Of a DNA stretch of 64,000 nt, positions 1-9,276 are shown one piece after another (position 1 is the stretch's first letter; the number at the start of each line of letters is the position of its first letter). The DNA is taken from contig CAZPHV010000017.1 in the NCBI GenBank assembly GCA_964586455.1, positions 1-64,000 on the forward strand. Reading direction: 5' to 3'. The notes under the pieces are model-generated. The model did no database searches. It was not told the DNA's origin and saw only the letters and a program-made list of their open reading frames with translations. The DNA is from Aquimonas sp964586455 (GTDB taxonomy: Bacteria; Pseudomonadota; Gammaproteobacteria; Xanthomonadales; Xanthomonadaceae). The position numbers were made by a program, and so were the translations under genes.

Positions 1-1178
<1,178 letters not shown>

Positions 1179-1193
1179 GGCGCCCCGAGGATT

Positions 1194-1372
1194 GGGGATT
1201 CGGGATTCGCAACAGCAGTTCGCTTCGACCAGATTGATTCATCCAGATCCGATCGCCTCCGAGGACCCGCCGCAGCGGGCCCTCGGATTTTGCGAGCTGC
1301 TGCGCTGCAGAACCGCTCACACCAGTCCGGTTCGCCGCAGCCTGCTCTTTCGAATCCCAAATCCCGAATCCC
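1194..1372. repeat. Inverted pair of GGGATTCG-type intergenic repeats
   Basis: The ppsA downstream gap begins with GGGGATTCGGGATTCGC (1194-1210) and ends with its inverted, slightly diverged counterpart at 1351-1372, built from CGAATCCC, AAATCCC and CGAATCCC units. About 140 bp separate the two arms. Between them lies a GC hairpin with arms at 1261-1270 and 1275-1284 (one mismatch). Tandem GGGATTC-type words are, from memory, common between genes in Lysobacterales genomes. The arrangement resembles a REP-like doublet flanking a spacer. It lies between the convergent ends of ppsA and the ODP gene and overlaps no supported gene. Confidence 0.6.
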
Positions 1373-1377
1373 GGCTC

Positions 1378-2145
1378 TCAAACCCTGTAGTTCGCCGGCC
1401 CCAGCAGATCTATTCCGCACTCCAGGTTCTCGAGCCAGTTGAGGAAGTCGTGGATCGCAGCGCCCTTCATCGGCAGACCATGCTGGGGCACGATCATCGC
1501 CGGGTTGAGCTTGCGCACCATGCCCGCCCACAGGCGGCAGACGCGATTTCCAGCCATGTAGCGGCGGTGGAAACCCTCCATCTTTCCGACCATCGAGCTG
1601 AAGTCCTCGTAGGCCGCATAGGGCGTGCCTGATGACACCATCGAGGAGCCCACGTCGCCCGGAAAAAGGATACGGCTGATGGGGTCCCAGAAGCTCAGAT
1701 TGCCCACCGAGTGCAGAAAGTGCGCAGGCAGCGCGCGCAGATGGGTGGAACCCATCGGTATGTCCATGCCTTCATCCGGTACCAGCAGGTAGCGGTCGCC
1801 GCCTGCGCCCTTCTGGTAATGCGGCACGCTATGTGGGATGAAACGGCCCCACAGTTTGGAGCAGACGATCGTGCAGTCGCTGTACATCAGCCAGCGGTCA
1901 ACCGAGCCGATGATGTCGGGGTCCTGGTGGCTGGCGAGAATGTAGGTGAGGTCGCGAGTTTGCACGAAGCGCGACATGGCCAGATTGAGCGGCGTGTACA
2001 GCAGCGCACCGCCCGGGTCGATCAACGCCGAATGACTGCCATGTACCACCAGAAACTGGTTGGCCTGCACGCCATCGTCGCCGCGGACCAAATCAGGAAA
2101 CACGATGCACTTGTGTTCAGACGAGCTGAACAGTTCAACGGCCAT
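1378..2145 (-). CDS. Stand-alone ODP-family metallo-beta-lactamase-fold protein
   Basis: This 255-residue protein has the metallo-beta-lactamase fold of the oxygen-binding di-iron (ODP) family, the domain found in flavodiiron proteins. Ligand-type motifs are visible: ASHQDPDIIGS in the place of the flavodiiron HxExDHxGS motif, then HFLHSVGNLSFWDP, ILFPGDVGSS, and a late QHGLPM histidine. There is no flavodoxin or rubredoxin domain, so an electron-transfer partner would have to be separate. I start it at MAVELFSS (2145), with GGAG just upstream. A longer frame to 2388 would run into alr and has no conserved N-terminus. Oxygen or nitric-oxide reduction or sensing is possible but inferred. It follows alr on the same strand with a gap of about 137 bp. 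Confidence 0.8.
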   Translation of the reverse strand: MAVELFSSSEHKCIVFPDLVRGDDGVQANQFLVVHGSHSALIDPGGALLYTPLNLAMSRFVQTRDLTYILASHQDPDIIGSVDRWLMYSDCTIVCSKLWGRFIPHSVPHYQKGAGGDRYLLVPDEGMDIPMGSTHLRALPAHFLHSVGNLSFWDPISRILFPGDVGSSMVSSGTPYAAYEDFSSMVGKMEGFHRRYMAGNRVCRLWAGMVRKLNPAMIVPQHGLPMKGAAIHDFLNWLENLECGIDLLGPANYRV

Positions 2146-2282
2146 GGCGAAGCTCCGGCTACGAATGAGGGCGGAGTCTAGGCAACCGGTCGATGCACGC
2201 CTTGATTTTGCGCAATCTGCGTACGTGCCAGCGCTGGAATTTCCTACCGCACGCTGGACAAAGGCCCGGTGCCGCGCGGGCA

Positions 2283-3359
2283 TCAATCCTCGATGAAGCG
2301 CACGCGTCGGGTGATTCCGCAGGCCAATTCGTAGCCCAGCGTGCCTGCGCTGGCAGCAACGGTTTCGACAGGCAGTCCGCGGCCCCACGCTACGACCCGC
2401 GTGCCAACGTCGGCCTCGGGCAACGCGTCTAGATCGACGGCCATCAGATCCATCGAGACGCGCCCCAGACTTCGCGTGAGTTGGCCGCCGACCCAGACCG
2501 GTGTGCCGGAACCCGCATGGCGCGGATAGCCGTCGCCGTAGCCGATGGCGGCGATGCCGATTCTCATGGGTGTGGGCGCGACAAACCCACCGCCATAGCC
2601 GATCGCAGCACCTGCCTCGATCTGCTTCACCGAGATCAAGCGCGTGGACAGCGTCATTGCGGGCTCAAGGCCGAGATCCAACCCGCTTTGTCCTTCCACC
2701 GCCGACAGGCCGTACAGCGCTCCGCCCGGTCGCACCCAGTGTCGATGCGCCTCGGGCCAGCCAAGCACGCCGGCGGAATTCGACAGTGAATGTTCGCCCG
2801 GCAACCCTGCCACCGCCGAGTCGAAGCGTCGCATCTGTTCGCGCGTGACCGTGCAGTCGAACTCGTCGGAGCGGGCGAAATGGGTCATCAGCACGATTTC
2901 ATCGGCGACGCCGGGCAGTGCGCGCAGGCGGGCATGTACCTGAGCGGCATCGGCGGCGGGAAAGCCCAGCCGATGCATGCCGGTGTCGAGCTTCAGCCAG
3001 GTGCGGATCGGCGCACCGCCGGCGTCTGAGTCCAGCAGCTGGAGCTGGCTGGAATGATGGATCACCGCGTCTACCTGAAGTCGACGTAGCAGGGCGAGAT
3101 CGTCAGGCTCATCTGGCCCCGACAGCAGCACGATGCGCTGCGAGAGCCCCGCCGCTCGCAAGCGTTCGGCATCCGAAAGCGCGGCGACTCCGAAGGCGTC
3201 CGCGCCCTGCAGGGCACGGGCGACGCGCTCAAGGCCGTGACCGTAGCCATCAGCCTTCACCACGGCCATGACCCGACTACCCTGCGCACGCCTGCGGATC
3301 AGCTGCAGGTTGTGGCGGAGCGCGTCGGTGTGGATGGTGGCCGAGGTCGCCCGGCTCAC
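2283..3359 (-). CDS. alr: Alanine racemase
   Basis: This PLP enzyme interconverts L- and D-alanine, supplying D-Ala for peptidoglycan. It has 358 residues, normal for the family. The PLP lysine is in VVKADGYGHG (about residue 35) and the catalytic tyrosine in IGYGDGYPR (about 274). The barrel motif WLKLDTGMHRLGF is also present. The GTG start overlaps the dnaB stop as GTGA, so translation is probably coupled to dnaB. The dnaB-alr pairing is familiar from other gammaproteobacteria. The last base lies 137 bp before the start of the ODP gene, which may be a later member of the same transcript. Confidence 0.97.
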   Translation of the reverse strand: MSRATSATIHTDALRHNLQLIRRRAQGSRVMAVVKADGYGHGLERVARALQGADAFGVAALSDAERLRAAGLSQRIVLLSGPDEPDDLALLRRLQVDAVIHHSSQLQLLDSDAGGAPIRTWLKLDTGMHRLGFPAADAAQVHARLRALPGVADEIVLMTHFARSDEFDCTVTREQMRRFDSAVAGLPGEHSLSNSAGVLGWPEAHRHWVRPGGALYGLSAVEGQSGLDLGLEPAMTLSTRLISVKQIEAGAAIGYGGGFVAPTPMRIGIAAIGYGDGYPRHAGSGTPVWVGGQLTRSLGRVSMDLMAVDLDALPEADVGTRVVAWGRGLPVETVAASAGTLGYELACGITRRVRFIED

Positions 3360-4768
3360 TCGAAGCTCCCTGCATAGCCTCCGGAGGCGAGGTTGTCGAA
3401 ACGGGTGTACTTGCCGTGGAAGGCCAGTTTGACCGTGCCGGTCGGGCCGTGACGGTGCTTGCCGATGATGATCTCGGCTACGCCCTTCTCGCCCGATTCC
3501 GGGTTGTAGTACTCGTCGCGATAAATGAACACGATCATGTCGGCGTCCTGCTCGATGGCGCCGGACTCACGCAGATCGGCCATGACGGGACGCTTGTCTG
3601 TACGGCTTTCCAACGAGCGGTTCAACTGTGAGAGGGCGACGACGGGCACGTTGAGCTCCTTTGCAAGAGCTTTCAGGCTGCGCGAGATTTCTGAAATTTC
3701 GGTGGCACGATTCTCGCGGTTTCCCGGCACCTGCATCAGCTGCAGGTAATCGATCACGATCAGGCCCAGGCCGTGCTCGCGCGCAAGTCGGCGGCAGCGC
3801 GCACGCAGCTCGGTCGGTGACAGCGCCGGTGTGTCGTCGATGAAGATCTTGGCCTCGGACAGCATGGTGATCGCGTGCGTCACCCGGCTCCAGTCTTCGT
3901 CTTCCAGCTGGCCGGTGCGCAGGGCCTGCTGGTTGACCCGGCCCAGCGAGGAGATCAAGCGAAATGCCAGCTGCGAAGCCGACATTTCCATCGAGAACAC
4001 CGCCGCCGGCTTCTTGGTCTTGAGCGCTGCGTACTCGGCGACGTTGAGCGCAAATGAGGTTTTTCCCATCGCCGGACGCGCCGCGAGGATGATCAGGTCG
4101 GACGGCTGCAGGCCGGCGGTGTGTTCGTCGAAGTCGATGAAGCCGCTCGGCAGGCCGGTGATCTTGCCTTGGTTCTGGTAGCGCTCCTGCAGCAGACGGA
4201 ACGCGTCCTTTACCGCGGAGCGCATGCTCTGGAAGCCCTGGCGTCCGCGACTGCCTGCCTCGGCGATACGGAACACCTGCTGCTCGGCAACTTCAAGCAG
4301 TTCGCGCGCGGGTCGGCCGGCCGGCTGATAGCCGTCGTTGGCGATATTGGTGCCGATGTCGATCAGCTGCCGCAGCACCGACTTCTCGCGCACGATTTCC
4401 GCATACGCCGTGATGTTGGCGGCGCTGGGCGTGGTGCTGGCAAGCTCGATGATGTAGGCACCGCCGCCGATCAGCTCGCTTTCGCCTTGGCTGTCGAACC
4501 ACTCGCCCAGGGTCACTGCGTCGCAGGGCTGGCCCTTTTCTGCGAGCTGGCCGATGGCGCGGAAGATCAACTGGTGATCGCGTCGGTAGAAGTCTTCCTC
4601 GGTGAGCTTGTCGGCGACCTTGTCCCAGGCCTCACCCGAAAGCATCAGACCGCCCAGCACCGCCTGTTCGGCGTCCACCGAGTGCGGCGGCACCCGCAGG
4701 CCGTCCATGCGTTCGTCATGCGAGGGGGAACTGCGGTCAGGCTTGCGCCCGGGAAAAACTACGGCCAT
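3356..4768 (-). CDS. dnaB: Replicative DNA helicase DnaB
   Basis: This hexameric 5'-3' helicase unwinds the replication fork and recruits primase. The 470 residues comprise an N-terminal domain from PHSVDAEQAVLGG (about residue 28) and a RecA-like ATPase. The ATPase shows Walker A ARPAMGKTSFALN (Lys about 236), a Walker B region ending in VIDYLQLM, SQLNRSLESR, and the DNA-binding end IIGKHRHGPTGTVKL. No intein or insertion is visible. An internal Met at about residue 21 is a possible alternative start. It lies downstream of rplI, the common rpsF-rpsR-rplI-dnaB order, but the rplI terminator and a 423-bp gap imply its own promoter. Confidence 0.98.
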   Translation of the reverse strand: MAVVFPGRKPDRSSPSHDERMDGLRVPPHSVDAEQAVLGGLMLSGEAWDKVADKLTEEDFYRRDHQLIFRAIGQLAEKGQPCDAVTLGEWFDSQGESELIGGGAYIIELASTTPSAANITAYAEIVREKSVLRQLIDIGTNIANDGYQPAGRPARELLEVAEQQVFRIAEAGSRGRQGFQSMRSAVKDAFRLLQERYQNQGKITGLPSGFIDFDEHTAGLQPSDLIILAARPAMGKTSFALNVAEYAALKTKKPAAVFSMEMSASQLAFRLISSLGRVNQQALRTGQLEDEDWSRVTHAITMLSEAKIFIDDTPALSPTELRARCRRLAREHGLGLIVIDYLQLMQVPGNRENRATEISEISRSLKALAKELNVPVVALSQLNRSLESRTDKRPVMADLRESGAIEQDADMIVFIYRDEYYNPESGEKGVAEIIIGKHRHGPTGTVKLAFHGKYTRFDNLASGGYAGSFE

Positions 4769-5132
4769 GGGCTTTGGATGCTCTGCGGCGAGTGCGCTCG
4801 GAATGCGCCGCGCGCGAACCGAGGATCATACGGAAGCTCGGGTCGACGCCGTTGCGCATAAGACTGTGGATAAGCTGGGCACATCTCAGGAACTGAGACT
4901 GGACCTGAGCTCGGCGGCCCGCTTGCGCGGGTTCGAGCGACGCTGTCCCGGCGCCTTTCGGTCGTTCCGAGTTCGGGCCAGCGGCGAGCTTGGTGGCTCG
5001 CTACTCGGCGGCGACTCGGCAACGCCCGGTGGGCGGCTGCGCGTCCGCGCTTCAAATGTGGGACGCTCGGGCTCGGGATCTACTCCGGCGTTGCCGGAAA
5101 GCGCGTGCCGGCGCGCCGAGTTTGAGTCGCGC
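4769..5132. other. GC-rich gap between rplI terminator and dnaB
   Basis: No convincing gene is seen: short frames exist on both strands but have arginine- and serine-rich shadow composition and no ribosome-binding site. The dnaB promoter should lie here, since the preceding operon ends in a strong terminator, but no clear -35/-10 pair can be picked by eye. Confidence 0.5.
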
Positions 5133-5162
5133 CAACGAAAACGGGCGCCCTGCGGCGCCCGT
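5133..5162 (-). terminator. Intrinsic terminator of the rpsF-rpsR-rplI operon
   Basis: Read on the - strand, a 9-bp perfect stem (ACGGGCGCC and GGCGCCCGT) with a four-base loop is followed directly by TTTTCGTT. It lies about 30 bp after the rplI stop and is a standard rho-independent terminator. Confidence 0.85.
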
Positions 5163-5191
5163 CTCGAATCACACGATGGCGCCAAGCCTTA

Positions 5192-5641
5192 TCAGGCTTC
5201 CGGTACCACGATGACCTTGATCGTCGCTTCGATGTCGGCGTGCAGGTGCACGACCAGCTCGAATTCGCCGACGCGGCGGATCGGGCCTTCGCCCATCACC
5301 ACTTCACTCTTCTCCAGCGGCAGGCCGGCGGCCGTGAAAGCCTCGGCGATGTCGCGCGGGCCGACCGAGCCGTACAGCTTGCCTTCGGTCGACGCATTGG
5401 CGGCGACGGTGACGCTGGCGCCTTCAAGACGGTCGCGACGGCCCTCGGCACCGGCCGCCAGTTCGCGGGCACGGGCTTCGTACTCGGCGCGGCGCGCCTC
5501 GAACTCAGCGACGTTGGTGGCGGTTGCCGGCACGGCCTTGCCCTGCGGGACAAGGAAGTTGCGGCCGTAACCCGGCTTCACGTTGACCTGGTCGCCCAGG
5601 TTGCCGAGGTTGGTGACTTTCTGCAGCAGAACAAGCTTCAT
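5192..5641 (-). CDS. rplI: 50S ribosomal protein L9
   Basis: This large-subunit protein binds 23S rRNA and helps keep the reading frame. The 149 residues are of normal length. The N-terminal domain reads MKLVLLQKVTNLGNLGDQV followed by VKPGYGRNFLVPQGKA. A charged connecting helix (about residues 42-75) and a C-terminal domain ending in HLHADIEATIKVIVVPEA follow. It is the last gene of the rpsF-rpsR-rplI transcript, 106 bp after rpsR, and is followed by the operon terminator. Confidence 0.98.
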   Translation of the reverse strand: MKLVLLQKVTNLGNLGDQVNVKPGYGRNFLVPQGKAVPATATNVAEFEARRAEYEARARELAAGAEGRRDRLEGASVTVAANASTEGKLYGSVGPRDIAEAFTAAGLPLEKSEVVMGEGPIRRVGEFELVVHLHADIEATIKVIVVPEA

Positions 5642-5747
5642 TTCGTGCTCCTGATCGTTAGCACCGGCCTTAGGGCCAGCGCAGCCCGGGGGCTGTCCGA
5701 TGGATGGGTGAGCGCTGCGGGCCGAACAGGCCGCGCATTCAGCTCAA

Positions 5748-5972
5748 TCAGTGGTTGTCGCAGTACGGGATCAGGGCGAGGAAACGCGCGCGCTTGATCG
5801 CGGATGCCAGCTGGCGCTGGTACTTCGCCTTGGTGCCGGTGATGCGCGAGGGCACGATCTTGCCGGTCTCGGTGATGTACTGACGGAGGGTGTTGAGATC
5901 CATGTAGTCGATCTCGGTGATGCCCTCAGCGGTGAATTTGCAGAACTTGCGACGACGGAAGAACTTGGACAT
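5748..5972 (-). CDS. rpsR: 30S ribosomal protein S18
   Basis: This is a small-subunit platform protein that pairs with S6. The 74 residues include MSKFFRRRKFCKF at the start, the conserved IDYMDLNTLRQYITETGKI and IVPSRITGTKAKYQRQL, and a basic end. It lies 17 bp after rpsF on the same strand, as expected for S6-S18 co-expression. A GGAG lies about 11 bases before the ATG. Confidence 0.98.
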   Translation of the reverse strand: MSKFFRRRKFCKFTAEGITEIDYMDLNTLRQYITETGKIVPSRITGTKAKYQRQLASAIKRARFLALIPYCDNH

Positions 5973-5989
5973 TTTAGTAGGCTCCGGGC

Positions 5990-6394
5990 TTAGACGGCAT
6001 CTTCGCTGGCGCGCTCGGCGCCCACGGACTCACCTTCGGAATCGTCATCGCGACGACGACGCTCGGGCTTCTCGTCCTTGCTCTTCAGGATCAGCGAGGC
6101 TTCGGTGACGGGGCCATCGCGGCCGATCACGATGTGGCGCAGCACTGCGTCGTTGAAGCGGAAGCCGGCATTCAGTTCGTCGAGCACGCCCTGCGAGATT
6201 TCGACGTTCATCAGCACGTAGTGGGCCTTGACCAGATTCTCGATCGGGTACGCCAGCTGGCGGCGGCCCCAATCTTCAAGGCGGTGGATGGCGCCCTTGT
6301 CGTTCTCGATGAGCGTCTTGTAGCGCTCGATCATCGCGGGGACCTGTTCACTCTGGTCCGGATGGACCATGAACACGATTTCGTAATGACGCAT
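5990..6394 (-). CDS. rpsF: 30S ribosomal protein S6
   Basis: This 134-residue small-subunit protein begins MRHYEIVFMVHPDQSEQVP and contains RLEDWGRRQLAYPI and KAHYVLMNVE, all hallmarks of S6. The start at 6394 has a near-perfect ribosome-binding site (AAGGAG, six bases upstream). A longer frame to 6475 has no such support. The acidic, low-complexity tail (RRRDDDSEGESVGAERASEDAV) is typical of S6, which in E. coli receives extra glutamates at its C-terminus. It is the first gene of the operon. Confidence 0.98.
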   Translation of the reverse strand: MRHYEIVFMVHPDQSEQVPAMIERYKTLIENDKGAIHRLEDWGRRQLAYPIENLVKAHYVLMNVEISQGVLDELNAGFRFNDAVLRHIVIGRDGPVTEASLILKSKDEKPERRRRDDDSEGESVGAERASEDAV

Positions 6395-6678
6395 GGATGA
6401 CTCCTTGTGGATGACGCCCCGGCCGCTGCCGGCGCGAAAGCCTCCCGCCGGCGGCGGTGAGGCAAGGTTGCCCACGCGAACGCAGGCAAGCCGCTAAGGA
6501 TAGCCCACGCAGCCTGCCACGGCAAGCAAGCCAGTCCGGGAGGGCTCGCCCCCTGCGCGACCTCGGCACACGCTCGGGAGGGGCGTCAGGAACTGGCGGG
6601 AGACTATGAGTCCGCTGCTTGCAGCGACATCACGAAGTCAGCGACACAGCTGCGTCGCGACGTTCCAGCGCTACCGAC

Positions 6679-7005
6679 TCACGCGGTAGTGAAGCTCTCG
6701 CCGCATCCACAGGCGGCTGCAGCCTGCGGGTTGCGAAAAGCGAACTGTTGATTCAGCCCCTGGCGGACGAAGTCGATCTCGGTGCCGTCCACCAGCGGCA
6801 GGCTGGTCGCGTCAATCACTACCTTGACGCCATCCTGCTCCACCACGGTGTCATCGGCTGCAATCTGGCGGGCCACATCGACGGTGTAGCCCCAGCCGGA
6901 GCAGCCGGTTCGTTTGACCCCGAAACGCAGCCCGAGGCTGCCGGGTTCACGCTCCATGAAGTGGCGCACGCGTTCGACTGCAGTCTGGGTGAGATGGATT
7001 GCCAT
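6679..7005 (-). CDS. iscA: A-type iron-sulfur cluster carrier (IscA-like)
   Basis: This 108-residue HesB/IscA/SufA-family protein passes Fe-S clusters from a scaffold to apo-enzymes. The three cluster-binding cysteines are present: one in TGCSGWGY (about residue 35) and two in CGCGESF near the C-terminus. IDATSLPLVDGTEIDFV and GLNQQFAFRNPQA are also family features. The GCSGWGY context resembles IscA more than ErpA, whose motif as I remember it is GGGCSGFQY. No isc or suf genes adjoin it, so it is an orphan carrier. It is divergent from asnS across about 120 bp. Confidence 0.9.
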   Translation of the reverse strand: MAIHLTQTAVERVRHFMEREPGSLGLRFGVKRTGCSGWGYTVDVARQIAADDTVVEQDGVKVVIDATSLPLVDGTEIDFVRQGLNQQFAFRNPQAAAACGCGESFTTA

Positions 7006-7127
7006 GCGGTGATTCCTTTCTGTTGGAGCAAGGCCACGGGTGCTGATCGTATGCAGAACCTTCCGCTATGATTGCGGGCTATTTGCGAGCTTGCAAACCC
7101 AGCTTCGGCGACATTCAAGAGGAAGTC

Positions 7128-8528
7128 ATGACGGTGCTCAGCGTGGTGGACGCCCTGAAGGGCGAGGAATTTGTCGGCCAGGACGTCAGCGTGCGCGGTT
7201 GGGTGCGTACCCGGCGTGACTCCAAAGCCGGGCTGAGCTTCGTCAATGTCTCTGACGGCAGCTGCTTCGACCCCATCCAAGTGGTGGCGCCGGCCGAGCT
7301 TTCCAACTACGAGACCGAGGTCAAGCATCTCACTGCCGGCTGCGCGGTGATTGCAACGGGCGAGCTCGTGGCCTCCACGGGCCAGGGCCAGCGCTTCGAG
7401 ATCAAGGCCAGCCGCATCGAAGTAGTCGGTTGGGTGGAAGACCCCGAGACCTACCCGATCCAGCCCAAGCCGCACTCGCTGGAGTTCCTGCGCGAGGTCG
7501 CCCACCTGCGGCCACGCACCAACCTGTTCGGCGCCGTCACCCGCATCCGCCACTGCCTGGCGCAGGCGGTGCACCGGTTCTTCCACGAGAACGGCTTCTA
7601 CTGGATCAACACGCCGATCATCACGACGTCCGATGCCGAGGGCGCCGGTCAGATGTTCCGGGTGTCGACGCTGGATCTCGCCAACCTGCCCCGCACCGAC
7701 AAGGGCGCGGTCGACTTCGGACGCGACTTCTTTGGCAAGGAGGCATTCCTTACCGTCTCCGGCCAGCTGAACGTCGAGGCTTACTGCCTCGCGCTCAGCA
7801 AGGTCTACACCTTCGGCCCGACCTTCCGTGCCGAGAACTCGAACACCACCCGCCACCTGGCGGAGTTCTGGATGATCGAGCCGGAGATCGCGTTCGCCGA
7901 CCTGAACGACGATGCCAACCTCGCCGAGGCCTTCCTGAAGTATCTGTTCCGCGCCGTGCTGAACGAGCGCGGCGACGATATGGCGTTCATCGCCGAGCGC
8001 GTCGAGAAGACCGCGATCAGCCGCCTGCACACCTTTATCGATGCGCCCTTTGAGCGCATCGACTACAGCGAAGCGATCGAGCTGCTGCAGAAGTCAGGCC
8101 GTCGCTTCGACTTCCCCGTTGAATGGGGGCTCGACCTGCAGACCGAGCACGAGCGCTGGCTGACCGAGGAACACATCGGCCGGCCGGTGGTAGTAATGAA
8201 CTATCCCGAACACATCAAGGCGTTCTATATGCGTCTGAACGACGACGGCCGGACCGTCGCCGCGATGGACGTGCTGGCGCCGGGCATCGGCGAGATCATC
8301 GGCGGCGCGCAGCGCGAGGAGCGGCTTGACCTGCTGGACAAGCGCATGGACCAATTCGGTCTGGATCGCGAGCACTACCAGTGGTATCGCGATTTCCGCC
8401 GCTACGGCACGGTGCCGCACGCCGGCTTCGGTCTCGGCTTCGAGCGTCTGGTGGTCTATACGTGCGGGCTATCGAACATCCGCGACGCCATCCCCTACCC
8501 GCGTGCGCCGGGCCAGGCCGACTACTGA
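7128..8528 (+). CDS. asnS: Asparaginyl-tRNA synthetase
   Basis: This class IIb synthetase charges tRNA-Asn. Starting at MTVLSVVDALKG (7128, preceded by AGAGGAAG) gives 466 residues, the length I recall for E. coli AsnRS. The N-terminal OB-fold reads VRGWVRTRRDSKAGLSFVNVSDGS. Class II motif 2 is FRAENSNTTRHLAEFWMIEPE and motif 3 is GFGLGFERLVVYTCGLSNIRD, ending in PYPRAPGQADY. A frame extending to 7068 has no conserved extra residues. A small membrane protein gene starts 9 bp after the stop and may be co-transcribed. Confidence 0.98.
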   Translation: MTVLSVVDALKGEEFVGQDVSVRGWVRTRRDSKAGLSFVNVSDGSCFDPIQVVAPAELSNYETEVKHLTAGCAVIATGELVASTGQGQRFEIKASRIEVVGWVEDPETYPIQPKPHSLEFLREVAHLRPRTNLFGAVTRIRHCLAQAVHRFFHENGFYWINTPIITTSDAEGAGQMFRVSTLDLANLPRTDKGAVDFGRDFFGKEAFLTVSGQLNVEAYCLALSKVYTFGPTFRAENSNTTRHLAEFWMIEPEIAFADLNDDANLAEAFLKYLFRAVLNERGDDMAFIAERVEKTAISRLHTFIDAPFERIDYSEAIELLQKSGRRFDFPVEWGLDLQTEHERWLTEEHIGRPVVVMNYPEHIKAFYMRLNDDGRTVAAMDVLAPGIGEIIGGAQREERLDLLDKRMDQFGLDREHYQWYRDFRRYGTVPHAGFGLGFERLVVYTCGLSNIRDAIPYPRAPGQADY

Positions 8529-8537
8529 GGCTGCGCT

Positions 8538-8825
8538 GTGGGCATCTTGAGCATGTTTTTGCTGCTGCTGGTGACCGGCATCGGCCTGTCGGGTGCCACC
8601 GGCTACCTGATTTTCGGCCCCCTCGCCTATCGGCACCTGCAGGATCGCAAGGCCACCGTGGGCGCGAACGCGTTCGCGCCGACGTACTTGGCCTACATCT
8701 TCCTGGGTCGGTTCCGGGGGCTTGGCGATCGCAATCTCAATGGCCTGGCCACGCCTGCACAGGTGCTGCTGTGGTGCGCGGCTATCGGCGCTGCAGGGTC
8801 CGTCGTGCTGCTGCTGACGCGCTGA
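8538..8825 (+). CDS. Small two-helix membrane protein, unknown function
   Basis: This 95-residue protein has hydrophobic segments at about residues 3-30 (LSMFLLLLVTGIGLSGATGYL) and 74-93 (VLLWCAAIGAAGSVVLLL). A short basic loop between them contains RHLQDRK. I do not recognise a family. The GTG at 8538 lies 9 bp after asnS; an ATG five codons later is an alternative. Its position just behind asnS suggests shared transcription. It is either an inner-membrane protein with both ends on one side or a small helper subunit. Confidence 0.6.
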   Translation: MGILSMFLLLLVTGIGLSGATGYLIFGPLAYRHLQDRKATVGANAFAPTYLAYIFLGRFRGLGDRNLNGLATPAQVLLWCAAIGAAGSVVLLLTR

Positions 8826-8853
8826 CGGCAGGACGCGACAAGGAACTCCAACG

Positions 8854-9168
8854 ATGGATACAGAGACACGCGTATTGGACAGCCAGTGGTGGGTGGCAAG
8901 CCTTGGCAAGACTCTGATCTGGGCGCGCCTCGACCTGCTCGCCGAAGGCACCGCTCAGGTACTGGATTGCGACGGTCGCAACGTCGCTTACGACAGCGAG
9001 GAATCGGCGCGCGCCGCCCTGCTCGATGCCGAGTTCCGGGCCTACGACGGTCTGGATGCCGACGATGCGGAGTCGATGGGCTTCTCGTTGGAGGCGGTGC
9101 AACCTCCCCAGGCCGCGAACGACGAAGCGCTGCGCGAGTGGATGGTGCAGGAGCTGGGCAAGCACTGA
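8854..9168 (+). CDS. Small acidic hypothetical protein
   Basis: This 104-residue soluble, acidic protein has a good ribosome-binding site (AAGGA, about 9 bases before the ATG at 8854). It starts MDTETRVLDSQWWVASLGKT, has DLLAEGTAQVLDCDGRNVAYDSEESARAALLDAEF in the middle and ends in a helix, EALREWMVQELGKH. The middle looks like a small sheet plus helix. I do not recognise it. It follows the small membrane protein by 28 bp on the same strand and is followed by a strong bidirectional terminator, so it closes the asnS-side transcript. Confidence 0.7.
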   Translation: MDTETRVLDSQWWVASLGKTLIWARLDLLAEGTAQVLDCDGRNVAYDSEESARAALLDAEFRAYDGLDADDAESMGFSLEAVQPPQAANDEALREWMVQELGKH

Positions 9169-9223
9169 GTGGGCCGCCAACACGAGGCCCGCTACACCCG
9201 ATACTTATCCGCGAAGACCCCAA

Positions 9224-9253
9224 GTAAAAGGCCGCCCAAGGGCGGCCTTTTAC
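9224..9253. terminator. Bidirectional intrinsic terminator
   Basis: This is a perfect 14-bp inverted repeat, GTAAAAGGCCGCCC and GGGCGGCCTTTTAC, with a two-base AA loop. A-rich and T-rich ends on both sides let it stop transcription from the + strand hypothetical gene and from the convergent lipoprotein gene on the - strand. Confidence 0.88.
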
Positions 9254-9276
9254 GTTGAATCAGTGCCGATGCGTGC

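Noticed and set aside
4886..5185. Small - strand frame between rplI and dnaB
   Set aside because: Arg/Ser/Pro-rich shadow composition, contains the rplI terminator, and has no binding site.
6819..8030. A - strand frame of about 400 codons over asnS
   Set aside because: It is antisense to asnS, whose motifs are complete; no independent support.
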